A stretch of 64,000 nt of DNA from Vanessa cardui (Eukaryota > Arthropoda > Insecta > Lepidoptera > Nymphalidae): contig NC_061147.1 of assembly GCF_905220365.1 (NCBI RefSeq), forward strand, positions 7,440,001-7,504,000, given 5' to 3'. The position numbers and the translations under genes are program-made. The stretch's first letter is position 1, and every line of letters starts with the position of its first letter. Under the pieces are notes generated by a model. That model was not told the origin of the DNA. It saw only the letters and a list, made by a program, of their open reading frames with translations, and ran no database searches. Shown here piece after piece: positions 36,400-48,285 of this stretch.

Positions 36400-36602
36400 A
36401 AAAATGACTTCCGGACAGGATAAATTACATACATAAGTTAAAAATAGTAACTACTGAGTTTCTTGCCGGTTCTTCTCGTTAGAATTTACATTCCGAACCG
36501 TTGGTTTCTAAGCTAAGCTTCACTTAATATAGTTGTTAAATGACGATTCAAAGGTGCTTGTAAAAGCCTACGTGAATTACGTATATTTTTATTTTGATTT
36601 CT
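36400..36602 (+). mobile_element. LINE-D 3' end
   Basis: GACTTCCGGACAGGATAAAT, GAGTTTCTTGCCGGTTCTTC and the TTTTATTTTGATTT end. Confidence 0.8.
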
Positions 36603-37407
36603 CATATTAACTACACATGTAATTCAGTACAATATTTTTTTAGTTTAAACAAATACTGTTATTTGTTTATCCGTATCGATATCCCACGTTACAAATATCC
36701 ACATTATTTATGACCAATAATGAACTGGCAACTTTAGAAGTCATAAAGACTGACCAGATATGTTTTACGCGGTAACGCCTCGCGATTGTAAAAATCAAGG
36801 CTTCGAAATGCTTTCGAACTGATTTTTGAATTTCGAATTAACTTGTTCAAAGTTCGCAATTTACTAAAAAAAAAAAAAAAAACAAAATAAACAAAGAGGT
36901 TTTATGTACACTGTTATCAATTACTGAAATGCGTCATAGTTAAATCAAAAATGGAATCTATATAAATGATGACAAGGGGATTTTATGTCTGTTATAGGTT
37001 CAATATTGGAATGTCAAATATTAATAGTAACGCCTAAAACTAAACAATGCTTTGACACTTGACTTTTAAAAAATTAACAACTCCTGATTACCTATATCTA
37101 TTAACACATATAACAAATACACCGTTGAAATACCTATCAACATATAATAGTCTACGTAGCGAAGTTACCTTAAGCAAGAGAAGCCGTGAGCGTATAATGA
37201 AGCAGATATAAAAAAAAATAACTATAAAAGCAGAATTTCTCCCACAAAAGAAGCTCACATATTTGTTTGTTCGTAAAATGAAAGAACGAGCTGTCAATAT
37301 GTTGAGGTTTTACGACAGCGCGGGTTGGTGCTAATTTTGCTTTGCTTGATGATGATTGTATGCATTTCGAAATCGTTTGTATTGTTTAATGTGTGTGAAT
37401 ATATTGA

Positions 37408-37885
37408 GCCGAGATGGTCCAGTGGTTAGAGCATCTTAACCGATGATTACGGGTTCAAACCCAGATATGTATCATTGTAATCTTCATGTTATTTTTTATT
37501 TTTTTTGTTATAAGTTGGCGTTCGAGCAAATAGGCCACCTGATGGTAAGTGGTCACCGTTACCCTTAGAGAATAACCTTGTAAGAAATATTAACTATACT
37601 TACATCGTCAATGTGCCACCAACCTTGGGAACTAAGATGTTTTTCCTTTGTGCCTGTAGTTACACTGGCTCACTCACCCTTCAAACCGGAACACAACAAT
37701 ACTGAGTACTGTTATTTGGCGGTGGGCTTGCTCAAAGCCTTACCACCAAGTAATTAATGTTTACCATTGATCTCGTGCTCGGTGGTAAAGAAAACATGAG
37801 GTGTCATCAATGGCATCAAGTCACTGGGCTTCAATTAAATGTATACGGTAGAGTCTTTAGCCCAGCAGTGGGATAATACTTTAGA
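37408..37885 (+). mobile_element. SINE-B split by a SINE-C
   Basis: The head (37408-37460) and the distal part (about 37757-37885, with TTTAGCCCAGCAGTGGGA) are separated by the SINE-C at 37490-37752. Confidence 0.65.
37490..37752 (-). mobile_element. SINE-C inserted in a SINE-B
   Basis: The reverse copy runs from the T-run and TTATAAGTTGGCGTTCGAGC to GCTCAAAGCCTTACCACCAA, slightly shortened near its head. Confidence 0.85.
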
Positions 37886-38389
37886 TTTGTTATCGTTTAT
37901 TTCACTATTGTAGTTAAAATTTCTAAGAGATATAAGCCGTCGGTATCGGCTGTAAATAAGCTTTTCTTACCGCACCTGCCCTCTTTCGTGTGCTATAATA
38001 AGTATGTCCTGTGTAGTTTACTAGTCGTGATTGTTGAATAAATCATATTTTAATAAAATAATTTTAACGCATACAATATAATTCGTATTTTTGTACCGTA
38101 TTTAATCTTAGTCGCACACAAAGACATCTTGTAAGCACGAGCGTCACTCACACTAATGCAACAATATAATAATTGAACTTGGAGGGGCGCTTTGTAAGTA
38201 AATAGATTAATACGTGTAACTAATTATTTAAAATTATATTTTTAGTCCGTAGTATAGTAATGTAATATACTCCAATATTTATATAAAAGCTATGCAATGT
38301 CTTTATTACCCATAGAAGGGTCAGTAACAATATAATCTAACAATAAAACAAATAGTTCTAATAAAGATTCTACCGCCAAATGAGGCGAA

Positions 38390-38720
38390 CAGATAAAAAA
38401 AGCTAATGATATCGAAATTCGTTCCGCGCCGCGCGGCTTCCGCTCGAATTTTGAATTTAGAACTTTTTCCTTTTTCCCGCCGTCGGCCATGTTTTTTATA
38501 TCTTTTCCCCCGTTAATGGTTTGAGTTTTTTTTTGTTTTTTTTTCTTTATTATTATTGTTTTCGGCTTATGACGACTAATGATGATTGTTCGGCGTAATA
38601 CGGTGGCTGTAATGAATTGATTCGGGCTCGTTGGATTGGCGATTTTTTGTTCGGCAAATTGAATGGGCCATAATGAAATTTTCTAAGAAATTGTTTTATA
38701 TTTGATTATGTTTCGGTTTT
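38390..38720. promoter_or_regulatory. Repeat-free GC-rich island with homeodomain-type sites
   Basis: CpG-rich sequence around CGTTCCGCGCCGCGCGGC (38420-38437) is followed by a T-rich tract. A run with several TAAT cores follows, such as GACTAATGATGATTG and GGGCCATAATGAAATT. On the - strand an ATG at 38490 opens 66 codons starting MADGGKKEK, but no splice site or motif supports it as coding. An intronic enhancer or alternative promoter is the likelier reading. Confidence 0.3.
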
Positions 38721-39308
38721 AATAGATTTTTAGGCGTGACCCTAATTTTATGAGTCAATTTAATTTTTTAATGTGAATTTTTTCAAATTCTTATTGGAAT
38801 TGGAGTTACTGCTTCTAGCCAGTTACTATACATACTAATAGTGATTACTTATATCCAATTTACATAATAAGACTATAATACTATACATTGTTAATGTATA
38901 CCCTCAATAAAAGAAACCAATGAATTGAAATAATATATAGATATACATGAATAAAAATATTGGAATTTACACATTTTTTTGAGTAGTGTTATTAGTGCAG
39001 AATAGGTGCTATTAAACTATCTTGACTATTTAATAGTCTATGAGCGCAAAACAAAACACAGATGTTCTTTTGTTTCCTCGCTCGCATCAATCCGATGTTA
39101 GGATGTCACAACCAGATTGATTTCGTAAACTCTGAGGACGAAAATATAATATCACAACTAATATTGCCATCGGTTAATTACCTCGCAACAAACGAACAGT
39201 TTTACTTACATATATACATACATTTTAATATTATTAGTGTAATTTTTGCTTCTTTTGTTGCACATAAAATCAATTGTACAAGTAGGGTCCTAGATGATTT
39301 TTTGAATA

Positions 39309-39597
39309 GTAACAGCCTGGAAATTTACCACTGCTGGGCTAAGGCCTCCTCTCCAATTAAGGAGAGGGTTTGGAAAATGTTCCAACACGCTGTTCCAATG
39401 CGGGTTGGTGGAATGCACATGTGGCAGAATTTCGATGAAATTAGACACATGCAGGTTTCTTCACGATGTTATCCTTCAACACGAGATGAATTATAAATAC
39501 CAATTAAGCACCTATATATTGTGGTGCTTGCCTGGGTTTGACCCGAAATCATCAGTTAAGATTCACGCGTTCTAACCACTGGGCCATATCGGCTCGT
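39309..39597 (-). mobile_element. SINE-B, near full length
   Basis: The reverse copy runs from AACAGCCTGGAAATT to CACTGGGCCATATCGGCTCG. The overlapping 144-codon frame is partly made of it. Confidence 0.85.
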
Positions 39598-39624
39598 ATT
39601 TATTTTTTGAATACTTCATAAAAA

Positions 39625-39755
39625 AAAAACAAAATATTTTTTATTCACATAGACTCGGTTTTGAACTCAATGTAATGTTAAAAATAAAAATTAGATGCTA
39701 CCGAGAAGAACCGGCAAGAATCTCAGTGGTTACGTTTTGCCACTATTTAATTACA
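39625..39755 (-). mobile_element. LINE-D 3' end, diverged
   Basis: GAGAAGAACCGGCAAGAATC is clear and the tail side is worn. Confidence 0.6.
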
Positions 39756-39921
39756 GAGTAACAGATTACATAGATACAAGACAGTGGCATATTCTAGACT
39801 ACAATTATTTTTTATATGGAATTAAATTAATTTTAAAAGTACCCAGCGCTCGGAATGTAGCTTTACTAAGAAAGCTTTAGAAAAAATTGGAGTTGAGTTT
39901 TGTGCAAAGACATATTGATAA

Positions 39922-39968
39922 ATACCACCCACTCATCAGATACACTACCGTCAAACAGCAGTACTAAA
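39922..39968 (+). mobile_element. SINE-C fragment
   Basis: ATACCACCCACTCATCAGAT and CTACCGTCAAACAGCAGTAC. Confidence 0.6.
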
Positions 39969-40139
39969 TTATTATTATTATTATTATGATTATTAATTAA
40001 AACTGAACTTAAATATCTGAATCAAAAACAGAGTTGAAACAAACAATAAATATAAAACCTTATTCTCTTGAACTTTTACGTTCAAGTAAACATTACGTAA
40101 ACAAAAACTCATCAAAACGACAAAATACTTAATACGTTT

Positions 40140-40275
40140 CAGTGTTTACAAACGATTTCGATCGTAGTATGATTGTTACATCAAATTGGGTGCAGCCTAT
40201 ATCGTTAGCGGTTCACCGCAACCGGATGACCATTACCGTCGCAATCGTGGTCGCCATTGAAAATAATTACCATCG
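40140..40275. promoter_or_regulatory. Small repeat-free GC-richer island
   Basis: Sequence around TATCGTTAGCGGTTCACCGC and CCATTACCGTCGCAATCGTG is unusually CpG-rich for this intron and belongs to no repeat seen here. It is a candidate cis-regulatory element. Confidence 0.2.
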
Positions 40276-40549
40276 AGGATGAGGATGATTTATTTGATAT
40301 CACATAACATATATGATAAAAACGTGTGGAATTAGTTTTCGTTGTTTTCCATGCGTAGATTAATAATTCAATTGTGTTTAATTATCTGTGTATTTTTTTT
40401 TTGTTGGAAAAGTTTGACAACTGTTTAATAAATAGATGGACTGACGGACAAATACTACTAATTCAATTCGGGTCTTGGCCTAGGCCAGGGTTGGGTTCGG
40501 GCCTCGAATCGAACTAACTAATCCTCTTAATATATCTAAAATATCAACC

Positions 40550-40745
40550 ACTAGGCGTTGCCCGCGGTTTCGCACGTCTTAGAGGATTGGTTTTCACGTG
40601 TCAGGTAAATAAAGTTGCCTATGTCTATCCTTTTGGTTCTAGTTTGTTTCATAGCAAATTTCATCTATTTCGGTTCATTGGTTTGGTTGTGATAGAGTAA
40701 CATATAGACAGAGTTACTTTCACATTTATAATATTAGTGTAGATT
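40550..40745 (-). mobile_element. Helitron-like repeat, inverted
   Basis: ACTAGGCGTTGCCCGCGGTT to TTCACATTTATAATATTAGT. Confidence 0.75.
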
Positions 40746-40749
40746 TTAA

Positions 40750-42480
40750 AATTATCTTCTTTCAATTAACTAATCACGTATAATTACATAATCTGACTGT
40801 TTATTAATATTATTATTAAACTCACAATCCTAATTAAAATTTCAAAACAATTGACAGCATCAGCACTTTTTTAATTACATTTAATAGACTCAGATACTTT
40901 CTCATACAGCCAATTCTATTCAGCCAGTTGTATTAATATTTTAATGTCGTTACTTTTTTTTAAATGAAACCATAAAATGAGACACTCGTACTATAATGGA
41001 CGGTACACGATAAAATACCTACCGTACATAGATATAAGAATTTTCTATTCCATAAAGAACTTCTCTAATGCATTATCCGAAACTATAAGTTATAGCAAGA
41101 AAGATAGTGAGGACCGTCGGCAGAAAAATGTAATAATTGTACAACACTAGTATGATCACCTCACTTGACTTTCATTGTGATATTGTAATTTAAAATGCAT
41201 CTAACTTGTCATATAATTAATTAAAAATCACATCGAAATAGGTTTAGTTTTATATTTCTATTCAATAGAGATTGCCATCGATAATTATTTTCAATATTCA
41301 GTCAACAGATTACAAATTAAAGTATAATATTTAATTTAGTTCTTTGTGATATAACTTATTTCTATGAAATAATTATGAATGTAAAAATAAGATTAACCTC
41401 TTTATCAAATTAAAAAATAAATAAAAAAAGCAAAGTTTTTGAAGGTTCTCATGTTTCGGTCCGGAAGAAATAAAAACTAGTAAAAAATACACGCGATAAG
41501 ATTCGTACAATATTTGCAGCAATGTTTGAAATCCTCTGAAATAAATTCATAGAATATTTTATGCATTTTCTGACCGTACGAGGCTCTAGTTTACAAATCC
41601 TGCCGGAAAAACTATACACATACACTATTCAAATACATTATATTATATGTCTATATAATAACGACGAAAAACTTCTTATAAAAAAAAGCATTCATATAAT
41701 CATTGGTGATATATTGAAATATACATTATCTTAGAACGATATACAACTAGTATCAAAATCAAATCGTATTAAAACAAAGTATCAAAACTTATTACTTTTT
41801 TTGACGTTTCACTACAATAAGTTTATTCGTAATTTGTAATGTTATAATAATTTATGATGTTCCTTTCTTTTTGATATTTGCTAGTGTAACTCAAGTTAAG
41901 CCAAATGAATGCACATGTGTGTGCACAACACAAGTACTCTCCACATTCTCGAAGCTTCGACGATTTGACGTGCTTTCCGAGGCACGGGAATGTATGTCCC
42001 ATGTTCCATATTCGAACAAATACAGAATTATTTTTTTTTAATTTTTCTACTAATATTAGTACAACCTTCAGACAGTGCGCCATTATTTCGCAATGGTGTA
42101 TATTCTTGGTTGTTAAGAAAGAAGGTCGTAAGTACGATATGAGGTCTTACATATATGTACGTGAAAGTTGAATATGTGTGCGTAACGTAGATATTAGAAA
42201 AAAAATTGTTTACTTACTGGATGTAACATTGAAAACAAATACTTTTGTTTTGTAGCTATTTTTAAAAATTTCATAGCTTTTAAATATCGAACCACTTGGA
42301 TGGAATCGAATCCACGTGATCCTTATACGAAGATATCAATTGAAAATCTGGGCAGCATCACTGAGTTCTCATGTATATAATTTATGATTAGTAAGCATAG
42401 AATCAATGTAATCTATACATTCCAAGCCAAAAAGAAAAAAAACTAAAATATTTATATGTTCCATATTTGAATTCACTTTG
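40750..42480. other. Unannotated AT-rich intron
   Basis: Two opposed frames overlap at 41823-42171; neither is protein-like. No repeat recognised. Confidence 0.45.
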
Positions 42481-42487
42481 GCTTGGC

Positions 42488-42718
42488 TTGGCTTTATTGC
42501 AATATTATCTGGGTAGGTACGACCCTCTCATTATATTGTCCTGCCGAATAATACTCAGTATTGTTGTGTTCTTTGGACATTTTTTAGTTCCCAAGGTTGG
42601 TGGAGCATTACAGCTGTAAGATATGGTTAATATTCCTTACAGCGCCAATGCCAATGTCTATCCTGACTCTATCGTTTGGCCTATTAGTTCAACCGCCTAC
42701 CGGTAGTATAAAAAAATA
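42488..42718 (+). mobile_element. SINE-C, diverged
   Basis: TCTGGGTAGGTACGACCC, TTAGTTCCCAAGGTTGGTGG and an A tail; a middle block is deleted. Confidence 0.75.
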
Positions 42719-42719
42719 G

Positions 42720-44050
42720 TGAGTGATTATGTGTGTGCCAGACTGTTAGAATGCAACTAAAATCAACAACTCTAGCTCAAAATGGTGCTAGTGAAAGTTC
42801 TGCTTATATTCTATTTTTGTACCTATGCATAAATAATAAAAGATATCCCTACATATTACCTATTTATATTGTTTTTATTATATCGTTTCTTTTAGTTCAG
42901 ACAATACATTCCCATGTATAGATATAGTGAATAATATTATATCAAATCTCATCCAGTCTAGTATTCATTTCTGACATCCATGTCAATACTTCATACGAGA
43001 AGGTGCAAGCACGCACACATACATATCATCGTCTATTCGGTCTAGGAATAGCTCTTTTAGAAATATATTGAGACGACTTTAAAGTTAATTTTTTTTAACT
43101 TTATAATAAAAAAACATACTGCTGATAAAAATATAAAGTTCACAAATAAATACAATAAGAATAATTATTAACAATGTATAAATAAATAAATCACATGTTA
43201 ATACGAATTTTAAATAATTATTTAAATAGTCAAATCAACAACTAAATATTTATAAATGAAACGTGTAATGATATAACTTAAGAATTACTTCGAAGACAGT
43301 GTTGTTCTTTTACTATATTAATTAATTATATCATTATTTTTTCATTAATATATAATATGTTAGAATACTTTGTGAATAGAACATTTAGTCTTGTATTTGG
43401 AGTTCTTTATGCAATTTTCAATTGTAAGATCTTTGTTTTAATTGGTTAGTTATGTAAGTATCTTTTACTTATTCATTGACAATATTTTATATAATACTCT
43501 TTATTGCACTGAGAAATTTTACATCGTATTTTTATACATGAAATTTTGTTCACAATGGCGGGCTTATTTCTAAAATTTCTTCCAGCCAACCCACAGCTGT
43601 AAGAGATAGTGTTATAGAGCCGGTATAAATAGTGCAAGTTTAAGGATATATAAAATCCTAGTGCCATATGTAGTTTATTTTCATCAGTTTAAATTTCGTA
43701 TTCATATATTTATGTAATTTATTATAAAATTTAAAAAATGCAAGCTTCAAATCTTCTCCATACCCGTCGCAAGGATCGTTCGCACACATCCACACATCAC
43801 TCACACACACACAGCACACCTGTGTGCCAACTCGTCTTGAGAATAATATATTTTTGTTGCTCTTATGTATTTTTTAGTCGTATTTTATATTTTTCCTATG
43901 TACATATATAGGTTTGGGTTATATTTTTTTTTCCATTTTCTTCTCCCTCGCTTTACGACCATCGGTTTTATTTGTACATATAATGTCACTTTTATACGTA
44001 AAACATATTAAATTTAAAGTCACTTGTGTTGAAAATAATAACTATATATA
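42720..44050. other. Unannotated AT-rich intron
   Basis: Only a CA-rich tract at about 43785-43815 stands out. Confidence 0.5.
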
Positions 44051-44054
44051 TAAC

Positions 44055-44350
44055 CACTTGGTGGTAGGGCTTTGTGCTAGCCCGTCTGGGTAGGTACCAC
44101 CCACTCATCAGTTATTCTACCGCCAAATAACAGTACTTAGTATTGTTGTGTTCCGGTTTGAAGGGTGAGTGAGCCAGTGTAACTACAGGCACAAAGGAAA
44201 AAACATCTTAGTTCCCAAGGTTGGTGGCACATTGACGATGTATAGAATAGTTAATATTTCTTACAGCGTCATTGTCTATGCGTGATGGTGACCACTTACC
44301 ATCAGGTGGCCCATATGCTCGTCCGCCAACCTATACCATAAAAAAAAATA
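44055..44350 (+). mobile_element. SINE-C, full length
   Basis: The best-preserved copy runs from ACTTGGTGGTAGGGCTTTGT to CCAACCTATACCATAAAAAA. Confidence 0.92.
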
Positions 44351-45095
44351 AGAGTGCGGGTACTGTTAACAAAAAAATGTCATCGAAGATAGATAACATC
44401 TTAGATGGTAGAGTTGGCAAGAACAGTCGTTATGGTGACGTGAGGAATTTAAACGAAATGGATTCGAACCCACACAACCCACTGTACTTCCATTTTTTTA
44501 TAATGAATCTCATATTGGATAGTTAAAGAAAATATCATAAGGTAAGGATGTGACCAATCCATATCAAACCAATTGGTGAATCGTGATGGTTAACTGGTAA
44601 AGAGGTCTAACAAGAGGATATATACAGGCTGTTATTAAAATGTATTTCTTTAAAAAAAAATATTTAGTAAATCTTCTCCTGAGATATCTCTCCAGTTACT
44701 TCTAGCCTGCTCTCGCAATTCGATTAAGCAAGCAATTGATCATGATATATATTCAAATACGTGACATATATTTCATTAAAAATTCGAATAATATTCTGTT
44801 ATTTACATAAAGTTGGTGCTGTATAACATAGCACTGTCAAAAATAGTATTTTGTAGACGTAAGGCTAACTTCGCTTGCTTGGCGCCAACGCTCTTTGTCT
44901 CTTGCTCGTCGAATGGTTCCATCACTGTGTATGTTTTAAGACGCTAAATATTAATAATGTTGACGGATGTTTAATACAAAAATCTAATCTAAAATTGGTA
45001 CAAAACCTTTAATTTTCTTGTATTAGAACTAAGGGTATATAAACAATTAATTATTAACAATCTAGTAAAAATGACATTTATATAAAAATGGAATA

Positions 45096-45168
45096 TGCCC
45101 CAGGTGAGGATTGAACTCACGACCTTAAGATTATGAGACTTACGCGCTGCCTACTGCGCCACTGAGGC
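45096..45168 (-). tRNA. tRNA-Met (CAU), elongator, copy 1
   Basis: The 73-nt cloverleaf reads on the - strand. The acceptor stem GCCTCAG pairs with CTGGGGC plus discriminator A, the D stem is GCGC/GCGC, the anticodon loop is CTCATAA (anticodon CAT) and the T arm is GTGAG/CTCAC. The T-T pair at the base of the anticodon loop and overall form match animal elongator tRNA-Met. No intron is present. A run of five T's follows within about 10 nt, suitable for Pol III termination. It is almost identical to the four other copies nearby. Confidence 0.95.
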
Positions 45169-45299
45169 TGTGTGTGACATGATAAAACTATTCGACCGTT
45201 GAGATTTTTTCTCAAACATGTTATGTTGTTGACAAAAATATCGAAATCTAGGCCTATATTTATGTGACTATAACATAGTGGCGAAATGAACATAAAAAA

Positions 45300-45372
45300 T
45301 GCCCCAGGTGAGGATTGAACTCACGACCTTAAGATTATGAGACTTACGCGCTGCCTACTGCGCCACTGAGGC
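45300..45372 (-). tRNA. tRNA-Met (CAU), elongator, copy 2
   Basis: It is identical to copy 1 over all 73 nt. The two also share flanks on the 5' side of the gene (plus-strand GTGTGTRACATGATAAAACT), so they are a recent tandem duplication of about 204 bp. Six T's follow for Pol III termination. Confidence 0.95.
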
Positions 45373-45495
45373 TGTGTGTAACATGATAAAACTATTTGAC
45401 CATTGGGAATTTTACTCATATATGCTATGTAAAATATCGAAAGGGAGGCCTATCTTTATGTGACTATAACATAGTGGCGAAGAGAACATAAAAAA

Positions 45496-45568
45496 TGCCC
45501 CAGGTGAGGATTGAACTCACGACCTTAAGATTATGAGACTTACGCGCTACCTACTGCGCCACTGAGGC
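45496..45568 (-). tRNA. tRNA-Met (CAU), elongator, copy 3
   Basis: It has the same cloverleaf as copy 1 with one D-loop change (AGTAGGTA in place of AGTAGGCA), which breaks no stem. Its 3' flank resembles that of copies 1-2, while its 5' flank (TAGCCCTTCATAA) matches the plus-strand copies 4 and 5. It therefore looks like the junction of the tandem and inverted parts of the cluster. Confidence 0.95.
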
Positions 45569-45719
45569 TTATGAAGGGCTAAATAAAATTAAAGTATTGT
45601 TCACAAATTCAATCTACATAAAATAAACTTTGAACACGCTTGCCTTCTCTATTTAAAAGTGTATACTACTCAATACGTACCCAGTATTTTATGTAAATTT
45701 GTTTATGAAAATTAGACCT

Positions 45720-45992
45720 CATGGGCTAAAAAAAGTGAAATCATCCGTACCACCTAGATTTTCGAAAATCCACAACAATGCCATTTTTAAGTCATTTACT
45801 GCCTTGCACAACCACTCTGTGGAACTAGCTTTCGCCAGCGGTTTTTCCGACTAGGGACTCTTCAAGAAGACAGCGTACTCCTTCCTAAAAGGCCGTCAAA
45901 GCATCTGCAAACCCCAGTGTTGCAGATGTCCATGGGCGGTGGTAACTTTCCACCAGGTGAGCCTCCTACTCGTTTGCCATCTCCACCATAAA
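45720..45992 (+). mobile_element. Non-LTR retrotransposon 3' end inside the tRNA cluster
   Basis: It has the GTACTCCTTCCTAAAAGGCC-type stretch, then the TGCAGATGTCCATGGGCGG and CACCAGGTGAGCCTCCTACT motifs I recognise from a very common lepidopteran LINE 3' end. The remains of the ORF's end (residues like HNHSVELAFASGFSD) precede it. It is heavily 5' truncated and separates tRNA copies 3 and 4. Confidence 0.6.
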
Positions 45993-46029
45993 GAACTGAA
46001 TTCTATATTTTAGCGCTAAAATGATGTAC

Positions 46030-46195
46030 GTAGTATTTGTGAGAGTAAGCCAGTGTAACTACAGGCAGAAGAGGCATAACATCTTAGTAATCAAAAGTGA
46101 CGCATTAGCGTTGTAAGGAGTAGGTAATATATCTTAGTGCTAATGTCTATGGCTAATAATGACCCCTCACCATCAGGCAGTCTGCCTATCTATTT
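46030..46195 (+). mobile_element. SINE-C, 5' truncated, inside the tRNA cluster
   Basis: GAGTAAGCCAGTGTAACTAC and CCTCACCATCAGGCAGTC. Confidence 0.6.
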
Positions 46196-46334
46196 TAAAT
46201 TGCTTTCGTTCATTTTGCATCCGATTGTAACTTTAATGACAATTACGAATCAAATGTGATACACAAAACAGGGAAAGGGTAAAATGTGTGTAGTACTTTG
46301 CTAAGGGTGAAGAAATCTTTTCATCCCTTCATAA

Positions 46335-46407
46335 GCCTCAGTGGCGCAGTAGGCAGCGCGTAAGTCTCATAATCTTAAGGTCGTGAGTTCAATCCTCACC
46401 TGGGGCA
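46335..46407 (+). tRNA. tRNA-Met (CAU), elongator, copy 4
   Basis: The 73-nt gene has the same sequence as copy 1 but lies on the + strand, divergently arranged relative to copies 1-3. Upstream is CCCTTCATAA, shared with copies 3 and 5; downstream is a run of seven T's. Confidence 0.95.
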
Positions 46408-46734
46408 TGTTTTTTTAATAATGTTTAATGTTATCCAAACTGCTTTATTATGTTAAAATCAATGATATTCTAATAAACAGATATGTTATACCCATACTAA
46501 ACAACAGAAAAAAGTGTGCCGTTTATTTTACATTTCGTTACAACTAAAAATGATAGCTTAATAAAACAATAAGTAAAAGGAATAACTAGATGTTTTCATT
46601 ACGCAAAACGTATTACCACATAATTATGATGAAAACGACCAAAGGCGAACGTCGCAATTAGGACGTTTTCTAGTCTTCACTTTTTGCACGTTAATGACAT
46701 ATCTGTTGACTAGAACAACATTGGTTAAAAAAAA

Positions 46735-46855
46735 AATTATCAAAATCGGTCCACCCAGTAAAAAGTTATGAGGTAACAAACATAAAAAAAAGAAAAAAAA
46801 AATACAGACGAATGGATAACCTCCTCCTTTTTGAAATCGGTTGAAAATTAATAAG
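46735..46855 (-). repeat. Fragment with CCGATTTCAAAAAGGAGGAG core, copy 2
   Basis: It is the inverted relative of the copy at 19203, with an upstream AAAATCGGTCCACCCAGTAA motif typical of the same repeat. It lies between tRNA copies 4 and 5. Confidence 0.5.
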
Positions 46856-46967
46856 GTCTATTTATCGAAAATTGTTTCGACATCGTGAAACAACATTGTT
46901 ATAATTTAATTAACATTTGTGATATAATTTCCTCAACCATTGTTAAGTTTTATTTAGCCCTTCATAA

Positions 46968-47040
46968 GCCTCAGTGGCGCAGTAGGCAGCGCGTAAGTCT
47001 CATAATCTTAAGGTCGTGAGTTCAATCCTCACCTGGGGCA
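46968..47040 (+). tRNA. tRNA-Met (CAU), elongator, copy 5
   Basis: It is identical to copy 4 across the gene and in the immediate 5' flank (AGCCCTTCATAA). T-rich sequence follows directly (TTATTTTT). It is the last of the five-gene cluster. Confidence 0.95.
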
Positions 47041-47186
47041 TTATTTTTAAACTATCATGTCGTAATATCTATCTATAACAATATAATAGATTTTGAAACT
47101 AATCTTGGTAACTGTGAGTTAGAAGTTAGAATAAAAAACAAGAATGTCCAATTATACATAGTCTAATAAGACGGTTATCCAGTATA

Positions 47187-47292
47187 ACAACAGCCTGTAA
47201 ATTTCCCACAGCTGGACTAAGGCTTCCTCTTCCTTTCAGATGAAGCATGGAACATATTCCACCACCTGTTTTAATGCTTGTTGATGGAAGTA
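47187..47292 (-). mobile_element. SINE-B, 5' truncated
   Basis: The reverse 3' half has AACAACAGCCTGTAAATTTC and a worn body. Confidence 0.75.
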
Positions 47293-47796
47293 TAACTAGC
47301 AATAAAACAGGTCTAAGATAATCAGTTTTACGTGTTCTGATAACTGAAAATGTAACACATACAAATTAAGATATCCAGTTTGCTATTCATAATTACTGAA
47401 ATAAACAGTATTTTTTTATTGGATAGACTTATTATTGACTTAGAATCCCAAGATTTTGCTTCTATAAACCAGTAAATCAGCGTAGTCACACACAATAATT
47501 TCAATATATATTCATAAAGGATAATATCTGTATGTGGGCGGGTTATTTACTTATACGTTAAAGATTTTACATACATTCTGACTTAATATCTTATCATATA
47601 TTAGAATAGATTGTATTAGAAGCCCACTACGAAAGCACTACATTGTACCCCCTGGAACCCCTATTAATCTTCATCTAATTTATCAGTTAAATTTTGTTTC
47701 TTTCGTATTACATACACAATGGAACAATAGAATATTAACACATACATATTAAAATATTACTATACTTTTTACATATATATATATATACTACTATTT

Positions 47797-48285
47797 GTCA
47801 CCCGCGACTACGCTCATGTTTTAGGGAATGGTCGTCAGGTCGTCAGGTTCTAGGCAAAAAAGTAGCCTATGTCCGTTTTTTAAGTTGTAAATTCATACCA
47901 ACAACAACAGCCTGTAAATTCCCACTGCTGGGCTAAAGGCCTCCTTTCCCTTTGAGGAGAAGGTTTGGAACATATTCCACCACGCTGTTCCAATGCGAGT
48001 TGGTGGAATACATGTGGCAGAATTTCTCTGAAATTTGTCACATGCAGGTTTCCTCACGATGTTTTCCTTCACCGCTGAGCACGAGATGAATTATAAAGAC
48101 AAATTAAGAACATGAATCAGCGGTGCTTGCCTGGGTTTGAACCAGCAATCATCGGCTGACCTAACCTAACCACAGGGCCATCTCGACTCTTCATACCAAA
48201 TTTCATCAAATTCGGTACAGTAGTTTGGACGTGAAAAAGCAACAGACAGTTACTTTCTCATTTATAATATTAGTATATATTTTGT
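47797..48285 (-). mobile_element. Helitron-like repeat interrupted by a SINE-B
   Basis: Halves at 47797-47900 (GTCACCCGCGACTACGCTCA) and 48190-48285 (CATTTATAATATTAGTATAT) flank the SINE-B at 47901-48189. Confidence 0.75.
47901..48189 (-). mobile_element. SINE-B inserted into a Helitron-like repeat
   Basis: The full-length reverse copy is flanked by TTCATACCA at 47892-47900 and 48190-48198, a clear 9-bp target duplication. Confidence 0.85.

Noticed and set aside
39062..39496. 144-codon open frame on the + strand
   Set aside because: Its second half is reverse SINE-B sequence and its first half has no recognisable domain.
41823..42171. Opposed overlapping frames of 86 and 88 codons
   Set aside because: Neither is domain-like; the overlap of both strands points to chance.
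44272..44526. 84-codon frame
   Set aside because: Starts in a full-length SINE-C and runs out by chance.
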